A stretch of DNA of 64,000 nt from Candidatus Nitrosocosmicus franklandus (GTDB taxonomy: Archaea > Thermoproteota > Nitrososphaeria > Nitrososphaerales > Nitrososphaeraceae): NCBI RefSeq assembly GCF_900696045.1, contig NZ_LR216287.1, forward strand, positions 1,655,854 through 1,719,853, given 5' to 3'. Under the pieces are notes generated by a model. The model was not told the origin of the DNA. It searched no databases and saw only the letters and a list, made by a program, of their open reading frames with translations. Within the stretch, counting starts at the first letter, position 1; each line of letters opens with the position of its first letter. The position numbers and the translations under genes were made by a program. Of this stretch, positions 52,411-60,052 are shown in pieces.

Positions 52411-53502
52411 TTATTTTGGATTTTGTTCGCTTTTATTACTTCTGCTCGAATAATATGGTCTTTTTAATTTGATGTTTCTAAATCTGTCCATCCTTGAAGT
52501 TACTCGTGTCTCGGAGGCAGTATATGGATGGGGGATTACCACAACCCTTTCAATGGATGGAAAATGAGAACTGATTACGGACTGAATTTTCTGAGATAAT
52601 GTTTCCACTTCTTCTAGAGACTCCTTACCATCAACAGCAATATGTATTTCAGCTTGATCCACCATTCCTGAAGACCGAAGCAAAACATCTCTTACCACTA
52701 TTTTCTCGTCACTAAATTGCTCGGATATAATGTTTTTAATAACTACTGTTAGTTTTGGATTTTGCCAAGAGTCAATTAGTATCAAAGATGACTTTTTTAA
52801 AGACAAATATGATACTGAAAAAATGTATCCTGCTATTATCATTCCACCAATTCCATCCATCTGTACAAACCCAAACTGTGTGGCAACAAGAATGCTAAAA
52901 AATCCTATAACCGATGCTGAACCATCCTTTATGGAATTTCTTGCGTCTGTTTTTAGGGAAAGTAAGTTGTATTTGTTGGCTATGAGCTGCATTTGAAATG
53001 CCCTGTGTAGAGACAACGCGCTGGCTCCTGCCAAGACTGCCATGACAATGTAAGGATGTTTGATTTCATGAGGATGGATTAATGCTTGATAAGAATTGTA
53101 AAAAATAATGACACCAATAACTATCATTCCTATTGCCGCTATTAATGCTGAAAAACTTTCAACTTTATGATATCCAAAATGAAATTTCTTATCAGCTGGT
53201 TTATGTGCAATTCTCAATCCTAACAATACTATAAATGAAATCACGGCATCAGATATCGAGTCAATACCATCAGCAGTAGCAACAACACTGCCACTTAATA
53301 TTCCAGTTATTATTTCTACGACACCTATGGCCAATAAAGTTATGACAGAAATCTTTGCAATTTTTTTTCCTGCAATAATGCCTTCTTGGACCAGATTGGG
53401 AGACTGTTGTGTTTTTGTGTTAGTTTTAATCAAATTTTCTTTGAGCTCTGCAGGATCGTCTGTAGTAGATTTATTTTCCTTCTTGTCTTCTGAATCGTCC
53501 AA
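52411..53502 (-). CDS. cation diffusion facilitator (CDF) metal transporter
   Basis: A 363-residue transporter with a Lys/Asp-rich N-tail, six membrane helices (about 48-225) and a C-terminal cytoplasmic domain. Metal-site motifs are ADGIDSISDAVISF (helix 2), HFGYHKVES (after helix 2) and DARNSIKDGSAS (helix 5). The family exports Zn, Fe, Mn, Co or Cd in exchange for protons. It uses Asp pairs at the transport site with one His missing, which may shift selectivity away from zinc. No metal regulator is adjacent. Confidence 0.9.
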   Translation of the reverse strand: MDDSEDKKENKSTTDDPAELKENLIKTNTKTQQSPNLVQEGIIAGKKIAKISVITLLAIGVVEIITGILSGSVVATADGIDSISDAVISFIVLLGLRIAHKPADKKFHFGYHKVESFSALIAAIGMIVIGVIIFYNSYQALIHPHEIKHPYIVMAVLAGASALSLHRAFQMQLIANKYNLLSLKTDARNSIKDGSASVIGFFSILVATQFGFVQMDGIGGMIIAGYIFSVSYLSLKKSSLILIDSWQNPKLTVVIKNIISEQFSDEKIVVRDVLLRSSGMVDQAEIHIAVDGKESLEEVETLSQKIQSVISSHFPSIERVVVIPHPYTASETRVTSRMDRFRNIKLKRPYYSSRSNKSEQNPK

Positions 53503-53752
53503 ATTAATAATTTATTCTTATTTCATTATTACACTATTTAAAATTTGCTAGCTCACAAATCTTTATGAAAAAAATTTTCAAAAATCTATTTGAAATATCA
53601 ATTTAATGTATAAAATGGAAGTAATTTTGAATTATTTATAATATTCATAGTTAATTGAACAACGAATCTATTGTTGCAGTACTTTGCCTTTATTCTAAAA
53701 AATATTTGCATAGAACCCTAAAAATTATGCGCTCTCAGTCTCTTTGTTATAA

Positions 53753-53826
53753 TGGGATCAGCCGGATTTGAACCGACGACCTCCAGCGCCCGAGGCTGGC
53801 ATCATACCAAGCTAGACTATGATCCC
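53753..53826 (-). tRNA. tRNA-Pro (CGG)
   Basis: On the reverse strand, acceptor GGGATCA pairs with TGATCCC, discriminator A follows, and CCA is not encoded. The anticodon arm CCAGC-CTCGGGC-GCTGG gives anticodon CGG, and the T-arm is GTCGG-TTCAAAT-CCGGC with one G-C shifted. It is 74 nt and intron-free. Confidence 0.93.
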
Positions 53827-53921
53827 TAATTTGATATTTTATTACTATAATTTGTTCCTATATTTATTATGTTTCTGGACGCGTATTGTTTTTTATTATT
53901 GTTCAATTGGAGTTGACAGAT

Positions 53922-55313
53922 TTATTGCCATGCGATATCGATATCGAGTTCCTCTTTGCATACGTTTACTAGATTCACATCAAACGGAGCAACCTTCTGA
54001 GCAGTTATGGTTTCCTGAGAGCACTTTAGTATTCCTTCACTTAAAAGCTTGAATATGATGGCATAACTAATAGGGATGGCACCTGTGGCCCCTGGAGAAT
54101 TATAATTAAGTATGTGCAAAATATTGTCTCGTAGGATAAAAACCGGGTTTGATACAAAACTACCATCTTTGTCTATTAGAACCGATCTTATACCAGCTGT
54201 TCCACGGGTCCTAAACTCCTTTGGGTCTATAGAGGGAAGAAATTTTTTCACTCTGTTGATCATGTACCTTTTGGAAATACTGCTCAATGCTTCTTTGGTA
54301 ACTAGATCGAGTAATTCCTTTCTAAAAAGCGTTCTATTTATTCCATGATTCTTTTTGGATATTAATCCATATATTTTAGGAAGAAATTCTTTTGCATTTG
54401 TAAAATTATTGTATCCATATGGTGATAATACTGGACATGCATTTGGACCTACCTCCCTTGTTCCACTGACCCTGATTATCCAGTGTGGATCTAGAAAAGG
54501 AAATTGTTGAAATTGAGGTACCGAATAGATACTATGCCTCGTTAGGTCGTTGTATCTTGATGGGGCAATCCAGTATTCGCCCCTAAACAAAAGATCTTGA
54601 TATGGATGCTCTATTCTCAATTTATTCAAAATATTGATCGAATTGCTGCCGGCAGCATTTATTAAAAAACTACAGTCAATTTCCCTTTTCGTTTTTTCCA
54701 AAGAATCAAAGTATTCTACTTTTATAGATTGTTTTGAGGGTTCTATTCGAATATCAACAACCTTAGAAAATGTTATGATTCTCGCTCGTTTGTTCTTGAT
54801 GGGTATTTGGTTCCCCATTGTTTGCGTGATCTGACCATAATTTACTGATGCATCTTTCTTGCAGAATACTGCAGCTTGACACCTTACATGGGGCTCAATT
54901 GTTGATACTTCCCTTTTGCTTAGAATCGTAATTTCAGATTCGTTCAGGCCATTTTTTATGCCCCATTCAAAGTATTGGTGGAGTGTCTTTTCGGATTTCG
55001 GATCAGCTGCAACTTCAACTACTCCATCCTCAATAAACGCTAATCCGTTAGAACGACAGTAGTCTTTCAAAAAATCATATCCATATGCTGCAGCTTTGGC
55101 CCAAACTTTTTTCTTTTCGGGATTATATATAAACGGAGCATGTACCTTACCTGTATTTCTTGAACTCGTATGTAGCCCTGGTTTTTCTTCTTGTTCTAAG
55201 ATGGTGATCTTTGTATTACATAGTGAAGATATTGCATACGCTAAAGTAGTTCCAAGAATACCGGCTCCTATAATTAAGATATGATCATTGTCGCTAATTG
55301 TCAGACACTTTAT
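53922..55313 (-). CDS. L-2-hydroxyglutarate oxidase (LhgO)-like FAD oxidoreductase, start unclear
   Basis: The DAO-family FAD fold begins HILIIGAGILGTTLAYAISS (about 55285) and continues through LEQEEKPGLHTSSRNTGKVH, so the gene extends about 80 codons beyond the TTG at 55070. FLINAAGSNS and a C-terminal TGAIPISYAI-type FAD motif with NYNSPGATG complete the fold. LhgO/DadA-like enzymes oxidise hydroxy or amino acids to keto acids. No ATG, GTG or TTG lies in frame between the FAD motif and the upstream TGA at 55331; ATA at 55313 is only a nominal start. A GTG at 55309 in another frame reads VSDN, and a 10-bp offset would fuse it in frame as MSDNDHILIIG. Confidence 0.75.
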   Translation of the reverse strand: MKCLTISDNDHILIIGAGILGTTLAYAISSLCNTKITILEQEEKPGLHTSSRNTGKVHAPFIYNPEKKKVWAKAAAYGYDFLKDYCRSNGLAFIEDGVVEVAADPKSEKTLHQYFEWGIKNGLNESEITILSKREVSTIEPHVRCQAAVFCKKDASVNYGQITQTMGNQIPIKNKRARIITFSKVVDIRIEPSKQSIKVEYFDSLEKTKREIDCSFLINAAGSNSINILNKLRIEHPYQDLLFRGEYWIAPSRYNDLTRHSIYSVPQFQQFPFLDPHWIIRVSGTREVGPNACPVLSPYGYNNFTNAKEFLPKIYGLISKKNHGINRTLFRKELLDLVTKEALSSISKRYMINRVKKFLPSIDPKEFRTRGTAGIRSVLIDKDGSFVSNPVFILRDNILHILNYNSPGATGAIPISYAIIFKLLSEGILKCSQETITAQKVAPFDVNLVNVCKEELDIDIAWQ

Positions 55314-55334
55314 CCCATGTCCAAAAAATCATTA

Positions 55335-55709
55335 TTACACTCCTGTCATTGTTACTTTGCCCATCATTAATGACTGGTTGATCTCACTTATTTCATGACT
55401 TTTATGTTTCCTTCGCTCAATGACGTACCCAGATTTAGAGTGATAATAAATTATCATGTCCGTAGGATAAAATGATATTATGGAATGATTATCCGAATCA
55501 GATGCAAGATGTCTCAGATGGATGTTTTCCCACTCAAAGAGCTTGTCGATGTCGCCATCAAAATGAAAGTCACTTCCACAACTGCATTGGACATTTCTCC
55601 AACTTTCTTTGATATTTCTTAACCATTTGTCTTTTTTAACTCCAATTCCTTCTACACTATCGGATTTCTTTTTTTGATCAGATTCCGTATCATTTTTGGT
55701 TGTTTTCAA
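55335..55709 (-). CDS. conserved hypothetical protein
   Basis: A 124-residue protein with a Lys/Asp/Ser-rich N-tail, then a core VQCSCGSDFHFDGDIDKLFEWE with a CxC motif and later SIISFYPTDMIIYYHSKSGYVIERR beta-strands. The single CSC pair with nearby His could bind a metal. It ends just before the LhgO-like gene on the same strand and may be in its operon. Not recognised. Confidence 0.5.
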   Translation of the reverse strand: MKTTKNDTESDQKKKSDSVEGIGVKKDKWLRNIKESWRNVQCSCGSDFHFDGDIDKLFEWENIHLRHLASDSDNHSIISFYPTDMIIYYHSKSGYVIERRKHKSHEISEINQSLMMGKVTMTGV

Positions 55710-55893
55710 TTCTTTTATCCCGGCGTCCTAAACCTCTATTATAAGATCCTCTTGTTTTAAATCTGTTACTTTCTATAATTCAGTCTAGGCCTCCTATACA
55801 AGCTAACATACTGCCAACAATTAAAGTCAATCACGTATCTAATTTCAATAAACAAACTTTTTTTTGTAACATTGATGGGAGAAATGGAATCTG

Positions 55894-57921
55894 CTATTTT
55901 CTAAAATGTATTTTAGCATTTGAAAAATCTAAACTATTCCATTCAATATTAAATCCTAAAAATGAAAGCAAGTCAATATGTATTTTTTCTGGCAATCCTT
56001 TTGAAGTCATTACCACGGAAGCTTCTCTGACGGTCGGCTTTTCTTTAATTTCATCGAGAACTTCTTTAACAAATTCCTCTTTAAGTAAGAGATCATTTAC
56101 CATTGACAGTCTATTACTACTTAGCTCTTCATTAAATTGCTTCTTAAACTTGACATTTTTATCTACTAAATCTTTGAACATAATTTTCAAGAGATTGTTA
56201 TCTAATTGTTCTGTTTCCAAAAATCTTTCTAGATCGCTTATTGACATAATATCCTTTTCTGAATTCCTAAATTTTCTTAAAAATCTTGAGACATATTCTA
56301 TAAGAATACTTTGACTCTCTTCATTTAAGAGCTCGTCATTTAAGTAATAGTTATCAATTTTTTTAAGAAACGAAATAATATCTTTAAAGAATAGCTTGTC
56401 TTTCTTATATGAAGTTATTAATACGTTACTACTTCCCTTGACTTGGTCTAATTTCTCATTATCAGTATTTTCATATGACATCAGATTTTCGTGGTTAATA
56501 ATAAGGATCATAAAGAATTTTTCTTCCTTGCTTTTATTTTGAATTATGTCGTGTATTTTTGATAATTTTCTTTCAAGGTATTCCTTTGTCCAAAAACCAA
56601 TGATTTCTACAATTATTTGATAATTGAATTTAGACAATAAAAAATCAGGTATGAATGCAGTTTTTTGTTTAGTTACAATCGGTTCGGGTTCTCGTTCAAT
56701 TTTCCAACCCGTTTGAAATAACTCAAACTGCTGTTGGAATTTACTTTCTATCTTGCTATCAAACCCAGCTTTCGGGGAATTGTGGATAAGTTCGTGGGAT
56801 GCTATGTTATCTGGTATTACTGTATTAAAGTTCTGATCGTGTTTGTATTTCTTGTTTGCAGATGTTAGTCTAACTACCGATTGACTTTGACTAGTTAAAC
56901 TCCTTAAATATACAATATCCTTTTCATAAATACTGAAATCTGCAGATGAAGGGATAGAACGCGGATAAGACTTTTGATTAATTTCAAATTCATATACAAT
57001 TTTTTTGCCGCTATTTGTTATTCTTAGGATGTCAGCATTTATTGACCATCTATCTGATTTTAAAATAATTGGAAATATTTTTGCTATTGCATTTCCATAT
57101 CTATCGGTCATTTTCAAGACATTTAAAGCGCCTTCAATTGTACATACGATTTTTTTTTCCTTGGATAATTTGTCATTAGATTGGTGGTTATAGCCTGATT
57201 GTTCAAAGTCCTCGATTTCTAACCAGTACATTAATCCAAGCCTTTTTACCTCTCTTAATACTTCTTTCCATAATGTACCTGCACTAGAGGTAACATCTAA
57301 TACTATTCTCATTTTTAAACAACCAAAAAGCAAAGTCTGAATAAGAGAAATGTTATACATCAATAGTAATTTATCTGGAGCAATGGGTAGGAACACATCA
57401 ATTATTGCATTCTCATCCAGATCCGACCACATCATTTTTGATAAAATATGCGGTGAAGTTTTTAAATTATTTGAAATATCTTCTAATAGTAATTTTCGTT
57501 TGTTCTCATTTGTCGGTATCCCCTTTCTGGCTGATTCGTCAAATACTATTCGCCTTATCTCTATCGCACTTAGCTCTTTCATTAAATCATTTGATTCTTG
57601 ACTATATCTTGTATTATCGTTTTTAGTATCGCTATTATTTTTTGAGTATGATTGTGATAATGGCTTAAATATGCACCTTCTCTCTAATACTGCTGCTAGT
57701 CCCCTAACAAGTTTATAATCTTTGTAGGTGACTTCCATATCTCTAAGATTTTCATCTAATTTTTCTTTAGTTAACTTTTGTTTATGACAATAATCAAAAG
57801 TCTGTATTATATGAGATGCTAATTCTATATCCTTTGAGTTCTGTTCAAAAGAACATAAAACTGGACCTATTCTATGGTTTTTGTTATCTATTTTGTATCT
57901 TAGTAGATCGACCGGGAGCAT
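55894..57921 (-). CDS. Bax1-type nuclease (DUF790), XPB partner
   Basis: A 675-residue DUF790 protein. It starts MLPVDLLRYKIDNKNHRIGPVL as the family does, and has a PD-(D/E)xK-like nuclease region near residues 410-445 (FIPDFLLSKFNYQIIVEIIGFW, then TKEYLERK). Long helical C-terminal extensions of about 190 residues follow. In archaea Bax1 binds XPB and cuts 3' overhangs or bubbles, forming a helicase-nuclease pair in nucleotide-excision repair. It lies 129 bp downstream of the XPB-like helicase on the same strand, the usual pairing. Confidence 0.88.
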   Translation of the reverse strand: MLPVDLLRYKIDNKNHRIGPVLCSFEQNSKDIELASHIIQTFDYCHKQKLTKEKLDENLRDMEVTYKDYKLVRGLAAVLERRCIFKPLSQSYSKNNSDTKNDNTRYSQESNDLMKELSAIEIRRIVFDESARKGIPTNENKRKLLLEDISNNLKTSPHILSKMMWSDLDENAIIDVFLPIAPDKLLLMYNISLIQTLLFGCLKMRIVLDVTSSAGTLWKEVLREVKRLGLMYWLEIEDFEQSGYNHQSNDKLSKEKKIVCTIEGALNVLKMTDRYGNAIAKIFPIILKSDRWSINADILRITNSGKKIVYEFEINQKSYPRSIPSSADFSIYEKDIVYLRSLTSQSQSVVRLTSANKKYKHDQNFNTVIPDNIASHELIHNSPKAGFDSKIESKFQQQFELFQTGWKIEREPEPIVTKQKTAFIPDFLLSKFNYQIIVEIIGFWTKEYLERKLSKIHDIIQNKSKEEKFFMILIINHENLMSYENTDNEKLDQVKGSSNVLITSYKKDKLFFKDIISFLKKIDNYYLNDELLNEESQSILIEYVSRFLRKFRNSEKDIMSISDLERFLETEQLDNNLLKIMFKDLVDKNVKFKKQFNEELSSNRLSMVNDLLLKEEFVKEVLDEIKEKPTVREASVVMTSKGLPEKIHIDLLSFLGFNIEWNSLDFSNAKIHFRK

Positions 57922-58050
57922 TTTCTATTTTTGACACCTTGTATTTACATTTAACTGAGGTCCAAAAAAAAACAACAACAATGATAATTATTTTTTTGTC
58001 TTGACATAGTGGATTAAGACATGATCATCATTTAATCTTTTTTGGATTTC

Positions 58051-59436
58051 TTAGCCGCCATGTACCTTCCTTATCGCTTTATTTCTCTTACTACTTGTAA
58101 AAACTTCGCTAGTATCTGAAGAAATTATCTCTATAAGATTTGCTAAATTTTCCGTTTCCTGTTTTGGTCTAAGTAGTCTTCCAAGTCTTTGAATGAATTC
58201 TCTTTTGCTGCCTGTCCCGCTTAAGATTACTCCCATATTTGCGTCTGGTACATCAGTTCCCTCATCCAAAACCTTTGTTGTGACTATGACTCTATAATGG
58301 CTTTTCCTAAATTTTTCCAGAATTTCATTTCTTTCTTCGTTCTTGGTTTTATTTGTAATAACGGGTATCAAAAATCTGTTGGATATGTTGTATGCAAGTT
58401 TCGTGTGAACAGTGAATATGATTATTTTTTCTGATTGGTGAGTTTCCAGTATTTTCTCAAGTTCTTTGATTTTTGCCTGACTGTTAAGTGCAATATCTAA
58501 AGCTTCGTTTCTTAAAAGTAGTGCTTTTCTGAGATTAACATTTGATGCAGACATAATGATTAGCTTTTCTAATTTTAACGGATAGTAAATTTTTGATTCT
58601 CTTAACAATTGTTTATATTCGTAGATGGTCCTATTATATCGAGATATTTCATGTGGTAACATACTAACCTTGATCTTTTTAAGATTAAATCTTGCTAAAT
58701 GTTTTTGTTGTGAAAGTTCGTAAAAATCTTTTTTATATACTATGTTACCTATCAATCTGAATATATTGATATGTTTATCGTCTTCTCTTTCTATAGTTGC
58801 AGTTAATCCTAAACGGAAAGGAGAAATGAATTGCTCTCCGATTAAAGAGTATTTGTCAGATCCAAGATGGTGAACTTCATCGAATATTAGAAATTCAAAT
58901 TTGTTACCTAGATAAGATGATTTTAGATATGCTGAATCATAAGTTGTAATTGTGATGCTCTTAACTTCTTCGAAACCTCCTCCTAGTTTTCCAATCTGAT
59001 CCTTTTCTCTTACCATACTGGATATCGATTCAAACCATTGCTCCATTAAGTTTAATGTCGGAACAATTATCAGTGTTGATGTGTTTGTTCTTAGAATGGC
59101 ATGTAAGGCAATTATTGTCTTTCCTGCCCCTGTGGGGAGAACTATACATCCTTTCATGTTATTTATCCTCCATTTTGTCAGTGCTTCGCTTTGATAATCC
59201 CTTAACTTGCCAATACTGTTACTGTTGTAATGTCCTTTGTGAATAGCAATGAGGTAATTGGGTACTCTATCTTCATATTCTATTTCGTTTTTTCTAAGAT
59301 AATTTATTATGTTTGAATAATCAAGACCTAGGGCGCGATATCCATTAATTCTTGGATCAAATACTGAATAAGGGGTATTAAATGGGCCTTTTATTAAGAT
59401 AGTACCTTTATCAAATGTTAATCTAGTTATTTCTAT
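58051..59436 (-). CDS. xpb: XPB-like superfamily 2 DNA helicase, start codon unclear
   Basis: About 461 residues. Motif I LPTGAGKT (about 99-106), motif II DEVHHLG (about 187), motif VI QRLGRLLRP near the C-terminus, and RDYQSEAL (Q-like site) ahead of motif I. The standard start in this frame is only the ATG at 59157 (MKGCIVLPTGAGKT), which would leave just the Walker A and no N-domain. Upstream the frame continues through LTFDKGTILIKG and SVFDPRINGYRALGLDYSNI, the damage-recognition-like N-domain of archaeal XPB. No ATG, GTG or TTG exists before the TAA at 59463; ATA at 59436 or 59430 aligns with the expected start. Confidence 0.85.
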   Translation of the reverse strand: MEITRLTFDKGTILIKGPFNTPYSVFDPRINGYRALGLDYSNIINYLRKNEIEYEDRVPNYLIAIHKGHYNSNSIGKLRDYQSEALTKWRINNMKGCIVLPTGAGKTIIALHAILRTNTSTLIIVPTLNLMEQWFESISSMVREKDQIGKLGGGFEEVKSITITTYDSAYLKSSYLGNKFEFLIFDEVHHLGSDKYSLIGEQFISPFRLGLTATIEREDDKHINIFRLIGNIVYKKDFYELSQQKHLARFNLKKIKVSMLPHEISRYNRTIYEYKQLLRESKIYYPLKLEKLIIMSASNVNLRKALLLRNEALDIALNSQAKIKELEKILETHQSEKIIIFTVHTKLAYNISNRFLIPVITNKTKNEERNEILEKFRKSHYRVIVTTKVLDEGTDVPDANMGVILSGTGSKREFIQRLGRLLRPKQETENLANLIEIISSDTSEVFTSSKRNKAIRKVHGG

Positions 59437-59439
59437 TTT

Positions 59440-59452
59440 TTTATATATAAAA
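59440..59452 (-). promoter_or_regulatory. TATA-like tract upstream of XPB
   Basis: TTTTATATATAAAA on the minus strand, just ahead of the proposed N-terminus of XPB. Its spacing to the ATA at 59430 is shorter than the usual 25 nt, so the transcript probably starts inside the presumed coding frame or the true start is further in. Confidence 0.4.
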
Positions 59453-59478
59453 TATAGCCGGTGTTTTTTTATTTAAAC
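59453..59478 (+). repeat. 26-bp perfect direct repeat, copy 1 (intergenic)
   Basis: The 26 bases from 59453 (TATAGCCGGTG, then a T run, then ATTTAAAC) are identical to 59733-59758, which are coding in the next gene. Copy 1 overlaps the stop codon of a small minus-strand frame and lies just upstream of xpb. Confidence 0.9.
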
Positions 59479-59598
59479 ATATTTTTTGGGTGTCCAAATC
59501 CTTGAATCTTTTATCTTGCATGAGAAATTAGCCTCACTTTTTTCGACCAATATGGTGATTTTCTTTATTGGCCCATAACCTAGTAATCTTGTAACCAA
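59473..59598 (-). CDS. possible small protein, standard start uncertain
   Basis: A reverse-strand frame of 41 codons from a TTG at 59598 (MVTRLLGYGPIKKITILVEK, then NFSCKIKDSRIWTPKKYV). The frame stays open further upstream as FNLTIGLLFGPL without any standard start codon before a stop. Amino-acid composition looks coding and differs from the AT-driven noise of nearby spacers. No family is recognised. It ends inside the 26-bp repeat. It could be a small conserved gene with an unusual start, or a gene remnant. Confidence 0.35.
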   Translation of the reverse strand: MVTRLLGYGPIKKITILVEKSEANFSCKIKDSRIWTPKKYV

Positions 59599-59664
59599 AG
59601 GGCCGAATAATAATCCAATAGTTAAATTAAAAGGACAGTCTACGGCATATAATTTGATAGCAAT

Positions 59665-59994
59665 ATGTCGAGTGAGGAGAGATTACTACAATTTCTAAAA
59701 GAAGGCAAAGACTGGGAAAGAAAGCCCACAAGTATAGCCGGTGTTTTTTTATTTAAACTTCCTGAATATCGTGGTAGACCTCCTACTATTGCAATAGAGA
59801 TTAATCCACTCAATTCAAATGGCGCCCCAAGCAAAAAGAGGGGTATTGTAATAAAATCCTCAGAGGAACTTAACTCAATTCTTGAATTAATAGGAAATTC
59901 CAAAGTTTTACAACTAGCACAATCAATCGATAATGTTAATCCAGAAAGAAAAACTGTAGTTAAAGGTGAATCAAACGACGTATTCGAGATTTAG
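59665..59994 (+). CDS. thaumarchaeal hypothetical protein
   Basis: A 109-residue protein with an amphipathic start (SSEERLLQFLKEGKDWERKP), a beta-rich middle (SIAGVFLFKLPEYRGRPPTIAIEINPLN) and a helical end (ELNSILELIGNSKVLQLAQSID). It has no catalytic motif. The internal 26-bp stretch coding SIAGVFLFK is duplicated upstream of xpb. It precedes the Hef-like gene by 58 bp on the same strand. Confidence 0.55.
   Translation: MSSEERLLQFLKEGKDWERKPTSIAGVFLFKLPEYRGRPPTIAIEINPLNSNGAPSKKRGIVIKSSEELNSILELIGNSKVLQLAQSIDNVNPERKTVVKGESNDVFEI
59733..59758 (+). repeat. 26-bp perfect direct repeat, copy 2 (coding)
   Basis: Same 26 bases as 59453-59478; here they encode part of SIAGVFLFK in a 109-residue protein, which suggests this is the original copy. 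Confidence 0.9.
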
Positions 59995-60052
59995 ATTTTC
60001 ATATTTGATAGATAATAGCATTCGCCCCATTTGATTTAATACTTTTATAGAT

